NCBI GenBank assembly: GCA_964393895.1 | Contig: CAYMWP010000001.1 | Coordinates: forward strand, 1-64,000 | Length of the DNA: 64,000 nt | Reading direction: 5' to 3' | DNA from: B4-G1 sp964393895 | GTDB lineage: Bacteria; Chloroflexota; Anaerolineae; B4-G1 | Part shown: positions 32,601-38,889 of the stretch, piece by piece | Layout of the letters: each line of letters begins with the position of its first letter | Position numbering within the stretch: position 1 is the stretch's first letter | The notes under the pieces: generated by a model | What the model saw: the letters and a program-made list of their open reading frames with translations, nothing else | What the model was told of the DNA's origin: nothing | The model's database searches: none | Position numbers and translations under genes: made by a program

Positions 32601-33071
32601 TACCGTGAACTGCTTCTTGTCGGGGTGGAAGTTCAAGTGGAACGTTTTGGAACCGGGGCCCGTCGTGTTGAACTGCGTCTCGAGCTGCTGGTTCTGCTTG
32701 CGGCGGGTGTACGCCCCCGGCTTGAGCTGCCACTGGCTGTCGACTTGGTACTCCTGCCCGCCGACGATGTAGCTGTAGCGCTTCGTCATCATCGGGACTT
32801 CGGCGACGCGCACCTTGCGCTTGTCCACGATCTTGCCGGTGGCGTTGTCCTTGAGGGTCAGATGGGCGTACACGGGCACGCCCCAGCTCTTGCCGTCGAT
32901 CTTCGCCTGCTGCTGCGCTTTGATGTCGTCCGGGCTAGGGGGCTCCGGAACTTCCACACGCTCCAGGTGAAGGCTGCGCTGCTTTCCCTTCACCGGGAAC
33001 TGTTGCTCTACTCCCTCAACTACTTTCTTCTGGAAGTGGTCGAAGGCTTCCTGCGGGTCGAGGTACGCCAT
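26661..33071 (-). CDS. Single-chain RNA polymerase, fused beta and beta-prime
   Basis: 2136 aa from ATG 33071 (GAGAGGAACAGG upstream). Beta-type blocks: INTPEGPKTGVTL (~385), LRVAYAPLKGYNFEDG (~620), GDKLSGRYGNKG (~770), then the beta C-terminus (~985). Beta-prime follows in frame: GLFDERITGG (~1055), LMNRRQDLTMRS, VLLKRDPALHKYNVQGF, and NADFDGD (1402-1408) whose Asp residues hold the catalytic Mg. DCGT (~1754) with CQHEKGMCQKC (~1815) form the second zinc site. The N-terminal zinc ribbon of beta-prime is missing. E. coli beta plus beta-prime total 2749 aa. Likely transcribes phage genes; no alpha, omega or sigma gene seen here. Confidence 0.95.
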   Translation of the reverse strand: MAYLDPQEAFDHFQKKVVEGVEQQFPVKGKQRSLHLERVEVPEPPSPDDIKAQQQAKIDGKSWGVPVYAHLTLKDNATGKIVDKRKVRVAEVPMMTKRYSYIVGGQEYQVDSQWQLKPGAYTRRKQNQQLETQFNTTGPGSKTFHLNFHPDKKQFTVRWNKADIPAYPILKTLGVTDEQLKKSWGEDILDANKNARGVDGALAALYRSDRGRNPENIEQAKEHLWDTLQASKMDKSATHMTLGRPFEHVNGDALHIASKRLLDVQRGGGEDDRDSLVFKRLRTAGDFALDKMNSQKWAVQNKMAKKLDTAQSVRDVVKFEHLNTAVHKTFSENQASRVASQINPLEMVSSSMQTTVMGPGGIQSEHAVIDQTKWINPSQFGFLDPINTPEGPKTGVTLRLPMGVRKKGDEPRIALTNMQTGKTEFVSPGRAMQENVLLPDQVEWKDGKPNPINGKKSKILGPGNELQVGDASKAKYVMRHPTQVFNITSNMIPYLHSTQGNRAGMASRHLEQAVSLEGRQAPLVQVATGAGKGPYDTFEGMVGAMSGHQSPIDGTVEKVTKDGIHIRGKDGVKHTVQLYNHYPLNDVKSTMHSEPLVKPGDVVKKGQHIGDTNFTKDGKLALGTNLRVAYAPLKGYNFEDGVVISESAAKAMSSVHMTKHSLAVEPDMNFDPKRFRALHAGTYKTEQLDKVGEDGVVAVGTRVKPGDPLVLATQPFKIKDRTGIGAWKKNMSGVHTDKSVKWDGDYEGEVVGVHRKGKSVQVHVRTVEPMQVGDKLSGRYGNKGIVTKILDNSQMPRTKDGSHVEVMLNPAGIPGRINPSQVFETVAAKVADKTGKPIVVQNFKPHVDQLQEIKNLAKAHGVSDTEELYDPETNQSLGQILTGKQYMLKLVHQVEKKGAVRSGMSLPGTDPESYDRNLQPTGGGHHGGQSMGSLGMYAMLAHGAKANIREMQTYKSEGPDPAPAEAKKWKSQHNEVWQAIQNGSPLPPPKPSFAFSKFNDYLKASGVNMEKNGHRFVLTPMTDKQIRDMSAGKLPKPDRKLSYKLDKDGNPMPVKGGLFDERITGGHDGKNWSHIELAEPIPNPVFEAPVRALTGLTQKQFNDVMAGRAGVTPGGAFTDNPRAGLTGGHAIKSMLKKVDVQADLERAKAELKSTPKTKVDATLKKVKYLEALNRTGHTAEEAYILHNLPVIPPKLRPVSILPDGSLNEADLNGLYSDFGQLNAQMGDPVIRNKLPEERKANLRGAYYDGVKALMGIGIAHKDQKQKGLLNQIHGPEPKKGFFQKTLMNRRQDLTMRSTIVPEPSLGLDEVGIPEHYAMDLFRPFVVKQLVQSGSAKFDLDAHKMIKANDPLAKKALERVMDDKPVLLKRDPALHKYNVQGFKPRLVEGKAIKIHPLTCSGYNADFDGDTMSVYVPISREAEAEAHKMMPSNNLFSDSTGKVMYQPTHESALGLYKLTRVDKKTNKTFANPGDAIKAAQAGKIGVTDLVSIKGTGQTTAGRLLVAAALPQDMQKQIVNDHKFVLDKKGLNTMLTTLAKQSGGLQEGQRNTYGQYVDRLKDLGNGAASGMAPVYFDKSPGNNVLDPKKQQFVRMDAHTLNLNDLSPDKATRDRILADTQKKVDAVGKMSLSQAEKDRRAVDLWTQADKTMGMAHKRKMMQKPNNLGIMNMSGGKPNWDQYKQFTLAPMLVTDTSGKTVPIPVDKSFSEGQDVSGYWVGMYGARMGAVRKVQEVQEPGVITKAMQNTTMDNLIVDHDCGTTGGVSLNVHDRSIEGRHLASDFKHGKLHVPAGTVLSPDIIGQIRSVKKDANLVVRSPLKCQHEKGMCQKCMGIGPDGKHYEVGTNVGVMAAHSLGEKTTQMMLNSFHTGGVATGRKDPFEQFKQLVNLPEKVPNEATLAVRSGTITKVEPHKLGAYVYIDGQPHFVGRDRGGKPLNESLPVPGFSYVPWQPPKAGMKVKAGQILSDPNRTTINPHHLHQATGKIDVVRNHLSNEIYGLYKDHGVDRKHVDVLVNSMTSTTKVVDPGGSDVLRGEYRNTNWVKNQNKLLRAQGQPTVQHAPILKGINEMPLHMREDWMAKLQHQKLKQTILEAAATGGSTSLHGPHPVPGMAYGAEFGMTSKDALRPGKSHLKDVEPYHY

Positions 33072-33096
33072 CCTGTTCCTCTCTGGACTGCTCGCA

Positions 33097-33126
33097 ACTG
33101 TACCGCGCAGGCTGAAGCGGCGGCAA
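33097..33126 (-). promoter_or_regulatory. Candidate promoter of the RNA polymerase gene
   Basis: TTGCCG (33121-33126), 18-nt spacer, TACAGT (33097-33102), giving a short leader with the Shine-Dalgarno sequence. The rest of the divergent region to 33228 holds GC-rich repeats and GCATAAGAG on the plus strand. Confidence 0.45.
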
Positions 33127-33228
33127 GGAGTGCGTGATCGCAGGCATAAGAGCCTTGAAGGGACGAAGTACGCGCCCTTCCCCTCTAACCGGAGGGTCAG
33201 GAGGTGGCCCTCCGACAAGGAGATTGAG

Positions 33229-33390
33229 ATGTCCACCAGCAAGCTGAATGACATGGCCCGAATCGCGCAGGAGTCCTTCACCTCTCTCTTCGGAGAGCGG
33301 GAGGAGGACATCAAGGAGGCCGGCTTCGACCCTAAAAAATCAGCCTGGCACGAGGACGACGACCAGGACGAGGAAGGAGACGACGACTGA
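33229..33390 (+). CDS. Small acidic protein, 53 aa
   Basis: MSTSKLNDMARIAQES start after ACAAGGAGATTGAG. Ends in an Asp/Glu run (HEDDDQDEEGDDD), like DNA mimics or inhibitor peptides. Divergent from the RNAP gene. Coupled (TGATG) to the next gene. Unknown function. Confidence 0.6.
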   Translation: MSTSKLNDMARIAQESFTSLFGEREEDIKEAGFDPKKSAWHEDDDQDEEGDDD

Positions 33391-33989
33391 TGAACGGAGG
33401 GCTCGCGAACGTGTATGCGAGCCCACCAGTGGCGTTGCCGGGTACGAGGCTAATCGAACTCGTGCCCGGCGACCCGACCACGGCTCCCATGTTCGACGCC
33501 ATCGGCGAAAAGGTCGAGTACCTCAACCGGGTGTGGGAGATCGTTGGTTTTTACCTCCCATCCGGAAGGGCTCTGGGAGGCGTGCGGGCCTGGCTGATCG
33601 ACAACTTCGGCATCACGTCGTTCTGCAACCAGCGGGACCTCGAGGTGCTGATGGAGATCGCGCAGCCAGGCCAGTGGTGCCACTGGTTGGGTTCCCCCTA
33701 CCTACCCCAAGACGACTTCAACTGGGTCGGCATCACCGCCGAACCCGACGACCTGCAGGACGACCTGCTCCGCCTGGAGTGGGGCGCCCGCGAGGAGTAC
33801 GGCGGCATGCCCTTGCCTGAAGGCATGGAGATCACCCGCCACCTGCACATCAACGGCCTCGACTACGAGGAGCTGCTCACGCTCATGTGGGACGCGGACC
33901 TGGAGACCGGGATGTCCCCCGACCCGCGACTCGAGACCGTCAACAAGCGCTGGGCCCGAGTCCAACTGGAGAAGATACAATGGCGATGA
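33390..33989 (+). CDS. Hypothetical protein, 199 aa
   Basis: Soluble alpha/beta protein (GEKVEYLNRVWEIVGFYL, DDLLRLEWGAREEYGG). Starts MNGGLANVYASPP. No family recognised. Middle gene of the short plus-strand operon. Confidence 0.6.
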   Translation: MNGGLANVYASPPVALPGTRLIELVPGDPTTAPMFDAIGEKVEYLNRVWEIVGFYLPSGRALGGVRAWLIDNFGITSFCNQRDLEVLMEIAQPGQWCHWLGSPYLPQDDFNWVGITAEPDDLQDDLLRLEWGAREEYGGMPLPEGMEITRHLHINGLDYEELLTLMWDADLETGMSPDPRLETVNKRWARVQLEKIQWR

Positions 33990-34606
33990 CCTTCCCCGAC
34001 AGGTACCGAGACCCAAGCCTTGTTCTGAGCCCCGTGCCGTCCGGCCACATCTGCAGAGGATCGGACAGGGACATCCCGCTCGGCTGGGAAGTGGTCCGAC
34101 TCGACGGGGTCATCCCGTACGTGGACCTCGATCTGACGATCATGTGCGAGTACTGGATGAACGGGGACGAGCCGATGGTCCCCTCCTTCATCGTCTCCAA
34201 CCAGGAGCCATACGACCTGATCGACGGTATGGAGGATGACGTTGGAGAAGACGAATGGGAGGTCTTGGAGGAGATGCTTCCGTTCGACGTGTGGAGCAGC
34301 CTGGTCGACGAGCTCCAGTTCGCCATACAGGAGGTGAGGAAGGAGCTAGGGCTTCAGCCCGCAGACCCGCAAGAGATAGAGGATCCGGACGTTCCCATCT
34401 TCTGCGACTTCTGCAAAAGACCCGTGGACGGTGAGCCCATGATCCGCGCCGTCTACGGAACCATGGAGCCGCTTCCCCCGGACGGCCGAACTCCTTCTAG
34501 CGACATGGGCGGGCACTTCGACGAAGAAGAGTCCATGGAGCTGATGTGCCTGAGCTGCATGGCTCTGATGGCCGAACAGGTAATGGATCTGTGGACGCAA
34601 AAGTAA
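33980..34606 (+). CDS. Hypothetical protein with split zinc site, 208 aa
   Basis: ATG 33980 has ACTGGAGAAG upstream and overlaps the previous stop. Acidic middle. C-terminal CDFCKRP and, ~60 residues on, CLSCMA could form one zinc site. Unknown function. Confidence 0.6.
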   Translation: MAMTFPDRYRDPSLVLSPVPSGHICRGSDRDIPLGWEVVRLDGVIPYVDLDLTIMCEYWMNGDEPMVPSFIVSNQEPYDLIDGMEDDVGEDEWEVLEEMLPFDVWSSLVDELQFAIQEVRKELGLQPADPQEIEDPDVPIFCDFCKRPVDGEPMIRAVYGTMEPLPPDGRTPSSDMGGHFDEEESMELMCLSCMALMAEQVMDLWTQK

Positions 34607-34631
34607 GCAGAAAGAAGGTACAATAGTAGTG
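34602..34631 (+). promoter_or_regulatory. Leaderless promoter, TACAAT-AGTAGTG-ATG
   Basis: -10 TACAAT (34619-34624) then AGTAGTG and the ATG. Identical spacing and spacer to 5708 (minus) and 57979 (plus). No CTCAAT -35 here. Confidence 0.6.
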
Positions 34632-34940
34632 ATGGCACGCAACGACCGCGGCGAAAGCCGAAACGGCCGTGTTGCGGGCAACCTCTGCGGAAGGGCCTAT
34701 AACAGGGCCCTCAAGCTCTTGGAGCAGCAGGACGACGCGAGCGTCGCCGTGCTTCTCGAGCTTGACGCGCGGTACGCGGCCGAGCAGTACGAGCTCGCCG
34801 CTCACCGCGCTGCAGAGGGGCTTGCGCTCGCCCAGGGCGCCGGTGCTGAGGAGGAGATCCTCAACGCATGGCGCCGCATTGGGGTGGCGCTGGCCACGCT
34901 CGCGAAGGTGCAGGCAGAGACCGACAACGGTTGGTTCTGA
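34632..34940 (+). CDS. Hypothetical helical protein, 102 aa, leaderless
   Basis: MARNDRGESRNGRVAGN start. Ala-rich helices (LELDARYAAEQYELAAH, WRRIGVALATLAKVQ), TPR-like in feel. No Shine-Dalgarno sequence; the start is 7 nt after TACAAT. Unknown function. Confidence 0.6.
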   Translation: MARNDRGESRNGRVAGNLCGRAYNRALKLLEQQDDASVAVLLELDARYAAEQYELAAHRAAEGLALAQGAGAEEEILNAWRRIGVALATLAKVQAETDNGWF

Positions 34941-35016
34941 GCCTGCACCACACGGCGCCCCCGCTCAGGGGTGAGTCCGGGTTGAACGTCGAAGTCGACG
35001 GGCCGGACGGAGCAGG

Positions 35017-35044
35017 GCCCCCCATTCGGGGGGCGTCGTTTTTT
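35017..35044 (+). terminator. Strong terminator
   Basis: GCCCCCC-ATTC-GGGGGGC followed by GTCGTTTTTT, ending the plus-strand run 33229-34940 just before the convergent portal gene. Confidence 0.85.
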
Positions 35045-35049
35045 ACCCC

Positions 35050-37077
35050 CTAAGTCACCATCGGCGTCTCGCGCCGTTCCGGGTACACGTTGGGTTGCGG
35101 GCGCATGTCGACGCCCCCGCCTCCGCTTTGCGGCTGGAGTTGGGTGAGGTACTGGCGCACGAGCTCGGCGAGCTCGGGGGACTGCTGCTCGAGGTTCTGG
35201 ATGGCGGTCTGCTGTTGTTCGGGCGGGAGCTGGGTGATCATGCGGGCCTGCTGCATCGCCATCGATGGCAGATCGATGTTCATCATCTGGTTCGACTGCA
35301 TGTCCTGGCCCATGTTGAGCGGGCTGCCGACCTGCTGCTGGAAGTAGCCCTGCTCGGCCTGCTGCGCTTGGGGCTGCGCCTGTTCGGCGGGCTGGCCCCC
35401 GGGGATTGGTTCGCCCATGGCTCCTTGCCCGCCAGGACCTCCGCCCTGCATCTGTTGCTCGGGGCCGCCCGGCTCGCCCGGGGCGACGGGCGCCTGCTGT
35501 GCCTGCATCATGACCTGCTGCATCTTCGCTTGGTACTTAGCGTTGACGAGCATGGCCTCGCCCTGCGCCTCGGCCTGCGCAACCTGCTGGTCCTTGAGGG
35601 CCTCGAGGCGCTCCTTGTTCTCGCGCAGCATGATCTTGTTCTCTTCCGACTGGTCGTAGTCGCACTCGGCCAGGAAGGAAGTGTCGCTGATCTTGCCCTG
35701 CGCGTTGACGTTGAGCAGGAACATCTTGCGCTGGAGGTCGTCGGCCATCTTGAAGGGCTTGAACTTGCACGTGGCCTCGGGCCAATCCATGTACTTGGAC
35801 ACGGACTTCATCACGAACTTCGACAGCGCCAAGTGCCGGCTGATGTATCGAAGGAACGCGTTCTCGAGCATCCGCATCGACACGTTGGTGCCAGCGTAGC
35901 TCATGCCACCGAAGATGAACTCCCGCGGGACGCCCATGCCGACCACCAAGTGGTCACTCCACTGCTGGATCTCACCGGACAGCAACAGGGCCCGGCCGTC
36001 ACCGCCCAGCGTTTGGTGCCCCACGGGCAGCGGCATGACGGGAATGTAGTTCGGGTCGTACCTCCACCGAGCGATCTCGCCGGCGACGTGCTCCCGCCAC
36101 TGAGTGAGGTTGATCGTCGTGTACGGGTCCGAGCTCGCGCTGCCGGCCTGCGGAAACAGGATGCGCAGCGGGATGATGTGCTCGAGCAGGATCGCCTCCT
36201 GCGCCTTCTTCATGATCTGCAGGTAGTAGGCGTCCTTGAGCACGGGCAGAAGCAGCGGAGTGCCCCAACCCCGGTCTAGGTTGGCGAGGCTCGGCCGCTT
36301 GAGGTGGAAGAAGTTGTCGGGCGCGAACTTCACGCCCTTGTTCTCTCGCACAGCCTGGATGAAGATCTGCGGGATCTCCCCGACCACACTCTTCTTGCCC
36401 ACCGTGATGTCGTTCTTCATCATCGGCGGGATGATGTAGTAGTAGTCGACGGCGCCGGTGATGTCGTTGACGTCGATCTCCACATCCTCGGGGTTCCACC
36501 GAACGAGTCGGATCTCGCTGGCGTTCTTGAGGTACTGCTGCTTGACGTCAGCGGTCCCCACGTGCCCACAGCGCGGGCACGTCAGGCGGAACTCGAAGTT
36601 GGTGAAGATGTAGTTCGACCGAAGGTCCGCCTCGTGGTCCTGATGGCCGCACTGCCTGCACTTGAGCCACTTGCGCACGGGGTAGTAGATCGTGATGAAC
36701 GCGTTGCCGTACGTGAAGTAGTCCAGGCCCACCTCGATCTGGAAGGCCGGGTACATGAAGTGCTCGTGGAAGTACTCTGACCACCGCTTCTGCACCGAGG
36801 GGTTCTCGTGCTCGATGAGCAGGTCGGTCACCGGATACTCGGCCATCTTGAACGTGCCCGCATTGAGCAGCGGGTTCGTCATGAAGTAGTACCGGCACCA
36901 GCGGAGCAGCGCCTTGACCGTGACCGGCAGGTACGTGTGCCCGATGTCGAAGAACGGGCTCGGGTAGTTCATCCCGTTCGACGGGCTGCCCTGAATCCGA
37001 CCTCGGGTAGACGCAAAGCGCAGCCCCGAACCGGGCCCCGTGGCCACCCCCTGCAGTCCTCCTGAAAAGAAGCTCAT
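35050..37077 (-). CDS. Portal-like protein with zinc-ribbon insert
   Basis: 675 aa. Portal features: N-terminal region followed by LLRWCRYYFMTNPLLN, a stem-type segment VPREFIFGGMSYAGTNVSM then RMLENAFLRYISRHLALSKF, and a C-terminal coiled coil (KERLEALKDQQVAQAEAQG) with a Gln/Pro/Gly-rich tail. Portals form the dodecameric DNA gate at one capsid vertex. Between residues ~135 and ~180 KCRQCGHQD and CPRCGHVG form a zinc ribbon, unusual for portals. Followed upstream by virion-type genes. Confidence 0.7.
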   Translation of the reverse strand: MSFFSGGLQGVATGPGSGLRFASTRGRIQGSPSNGMNYPSPFFDIGHTYLPVTVKALLRWCRYYFMTNPLLNAGTFKMAEYPVTDLLIEHENPSVQKRWSEYFHEHFMYPAFQIEVGLDYFTYGNAFITIYYPVRKWLKCRQCGHQDHEADLRSNYIFTNFEFRLTCPRCGHVGTADVKQQYLKNASEIRLVRWNPEDVEIDVNDITGAVDYYYIIPPMMKNDITVGKKSVVGEIPQIFIQAVRENKGVKFAPDNFFHLKRPSLANLDRGWGTPLLLPVLKDAYYLQIMKKAQEAILLEHIIPLRILFPQAGSASSDPYTTINLTQWREHVAGEIARWRYDPNYIPVMPLPVGHQTLGGDGRALLLSGEIQQWSDHLVVGMGVPREFIFGGMSYAGTNVSMRMLENAFLRYISRHLALSKFVMKSVSKYMDWPEATCKFKPFKMADDLQRKMFLLNVNAQGKISDTSFLAECDYDQSEENKIMLRENKERLEALKDQQVAQAEAQGEAMLVNAKYQAKMQQVMMQAQQAPVAPGEPGGPEQQMQGGGPGGQGAMGEPIPGGQPAEQAQPQAQQAEQGYFQQQVGSPLNMGQDMQSNQMMNIDLPSMAMQQARMITQLPPEQQQTAIQNLEQQSPELAELVRQYLTQLQPQSGGGGVDMRPQPNVYPERRETPMVT

Positions 37078-38105
37078 CTACCCTGTTCCTCCGGCGGCTG
37101 AACCGCGCCGGCGACCCGACGGTATCCCGAGGTCGCTGCGTTACCGGCAGCGCTGCCCGCCATCTCCAAGGGGCGGCCAAGGGCCATCTGAGGCATGATG
37201 GACGAGGACCCGGGCAGCATGGTCATGGCGAAGCTCTTGGGCATCCACGGCATCATCCACGGCACGCTCGATGCCGCGCCTGACAGAGCTCCGCCGAGCC
37301 TGCTCTGCCCCTCCTCCGGAGCCAGCGCCCCCATGCCGGCAAAGGCAGCAGGGAAGCCAAGAGCGAATGCCTTTTCTCCCCCGCTCATGGTCCGAATGTA
37401 GTCACCGAACGCGCCGGCAGTTCCTCGAGGGTCCCGCGCAATACCGGTGAGGGTGCCTGGGATGCTGGTGAGACCTGCCTTCTCCGCCCGCTCCATTGCC
37501 TTGGCCCTGGCCTGAGCTGCTGTCAGCGCTTTCTGAGCCTTCTCCTCAGCCAGCCGCTTGGTCTCAGCGGGAGAGATCTTTCCTCGAATGGAGGATAGGA
37601 ACCGAGGATCCTTCACCTCGCCCACCGGGGCCTGTCGGACCTTCTCCAGTGCCTTGGCCGCTTCAGACTCCGCCTTTATGGCGGGCACGGCTCCCCCGCC
37701 GAAACTGCGAACGTTGCCCTTGCCCGTCCAGATGTGCCCGACATGCCCGCCGAACTCAGCGAGCGACTTGCCGGGGTCGATGACCTGGCCCCCCATGATG
37801 GGGGAGGACTTGGGCATGGTGAACAGCCCCTTGCCCTTACGCAGCTTGCTGATGCCCCCAAGTCCCCCACCAATCGCCGCACCGGCGCCCGCACCAATCA
37901 GGCCCTTCTTGCCCGCCTGCTGCAACGCCTCCGAAGTGCTGGCACCTTGCTGCTTGGCCTCTCGGTACGCCTTGCCCCCCTGCCAAAGACCTCCGAGCGC
38001 CGCGCCGGTGCCCGTGGCCAGCCCGAGCACCTGGTTTCCTGTGAGAGCCTGCTTCTCCATCTCCTCGATGAAGCCGCGCATGGTGTTCTCGTCGAACTCA
38101 GGCAT
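37074..38105 (-). CDS. Virion-type protein with glycine zippers, 343 aa
   Basis: N-terminus MPEFDENTMRGFIEEMEKQA, then Gly-rich membrane-like stretches (LGLATGTGAALGGLWQGG, LIGAGAGAAIGGGLGG) and a middle coiled coil (EKAQKALTAAQARAKAMERA). The segment DPRFLSSIRG resembles DPRLYSNIRG in the protein at 58228. Ejection or internal virion protein suspected. Overlaps the portal start by 4 nt. Confidence 0.6.
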   Translation of the reverse strand: MPEFDENTMRGFIEEMEKQALTGNQVLGLATGTGAALGGLWQGGKAYREAKQQGASTSEALQQAGKKGLIGAGAGAAIGGGLGGISKLRKGKGLFTMPKSSPIMGGQVIDPGKSLAEFGGHVGHIWTGKGNVRSFGGGAVPAIKAESEAAKALEKVRQAPVGEVKDPRFLSSIRGKISPAETKRLAEEKAQKALTAAQARAKAMERAEKAGLTSIPGTLTGIARDPRGTAGAFGDYIRTMSGGEKAFALGFPAAFAGMGALAPEEGQSRLGGALSGAASSVPWMMPWMPKSFAMTMLPGSSSIMPQMALGRPLEMAGSAAGNAATSGYRRVAGAVQPPEEQGR

Positions 38106-38889
38106 GAAGGACCGTCCTTAGCTGCCGCTGAAGCCTGTCCCGATACTCCTGCATGAACTGGTAGGATTCAAGCATTCGGGTGAGCTGGCAGTCGTTCGAT
38201 GTGTCGCACCCCGGAGCCCGGCCTGACTTGCGGACCTCGGGCCACCGAGATTGGATGACCCCGGGCTCAAGCGGGAACCCCTCGGTGTCCACGGTGACAA
38301 AGTCGAGCGGAGCCTGCGGCACCATGATGCCGTCGTGGCGGTGCACCACTTCGAGGAACCGCTTCACCTCTTCCGACCACTCGACGTCGTCCCGAACTTG
38401 GTCGGCGATGTCGACGGCGATCATGCACTGCGGAACCGTCGGCACCTGCATAATCTCGAAGTCCGGGTACAGGTCGTTGAAGGGCATCGCGCACCAGACG
38501 AACACCTCCCACCGCTCCCAAAAGGAGTCGACCAAGTGCAGAGACTTGAGGGCGTGGATCTTGGACAGGTTCAAGGAGCTGAGGTCGCACTTGCACATCG
38601 CCTCGACTTGCGCCTCGATAGTCTCCGGCTCCCAGTCGAGCCACTCGGGGCCGAACTTGTTCGAGAGCCACAGGTCCAAGACGATAGGGTGCGCCTCTGG
38701 ATGGCGGAAGAAGTTGGAGAGGGTGACCCCGCCCGTCGGCTGCGGGTCAGCCGGCCCCAGAGGATGCGGTTCGGTGGACAGCAGCTCGAGACGGCTCTCC
38801 TCCGTGATAGTGGGTTCGTTCTTCGCGTCCTGCTGAGGGTCGAGAAAGATGGTCGCGAAGTCCTGGTCCTGCGGAACGTGGGGCATCAC
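38098..38889 (-). CDS. Hypothetical virion-region protein, 263 aa
   Basis: Soluble, with Trp-rich helical part (FGPEWLDWEPETIEAQ, SFWERWEVFVWCAMPF). Between two virion-type genes with 4-8 nt overlaps. May be a neck or packaging accessory; no family recognised. Confidence 0.6.
   Translation of the reverse strand: MMPHVPQDQDFATIFLDPQQDAKNEPTITEESRLELLSTEPHPLGPADPQPTGGVTLSNFFRHPEAHPIVLDLWLSNKFGPEWLDWEPETIEAQVEAMCKCDLSSLNLSKIHALKSLHLVDSFWERWEVFVWCAMPFNDLYPDFEIMQVPTVPQCMIAVDIADQVRDDVEWSEEVKRFLEVVHRHDGIMVPQAPLDFVTVDTEGFPLEPGVIQSRWPEVRKSGRAPGCDTSNDCQLTRMLESYQFMQEYRDRLQRQLRTVLHA

Noticed and set aside
29046..33137. A 1363-aa open frame on the plus strand
   Set aside because: Antisense shadow of the RNAP gene, caused by GC-rich third positions; no motifs, no Shine-Dalgarno sequence, His/Leu/Val-heavy.
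33143..33153. GCATAAGAG motif, also seen near 11410, 15520, 40405 and 42735
   Set aside because: Considered as a second promoter class, but no conserved -35 and one copy is only a stop codon context.
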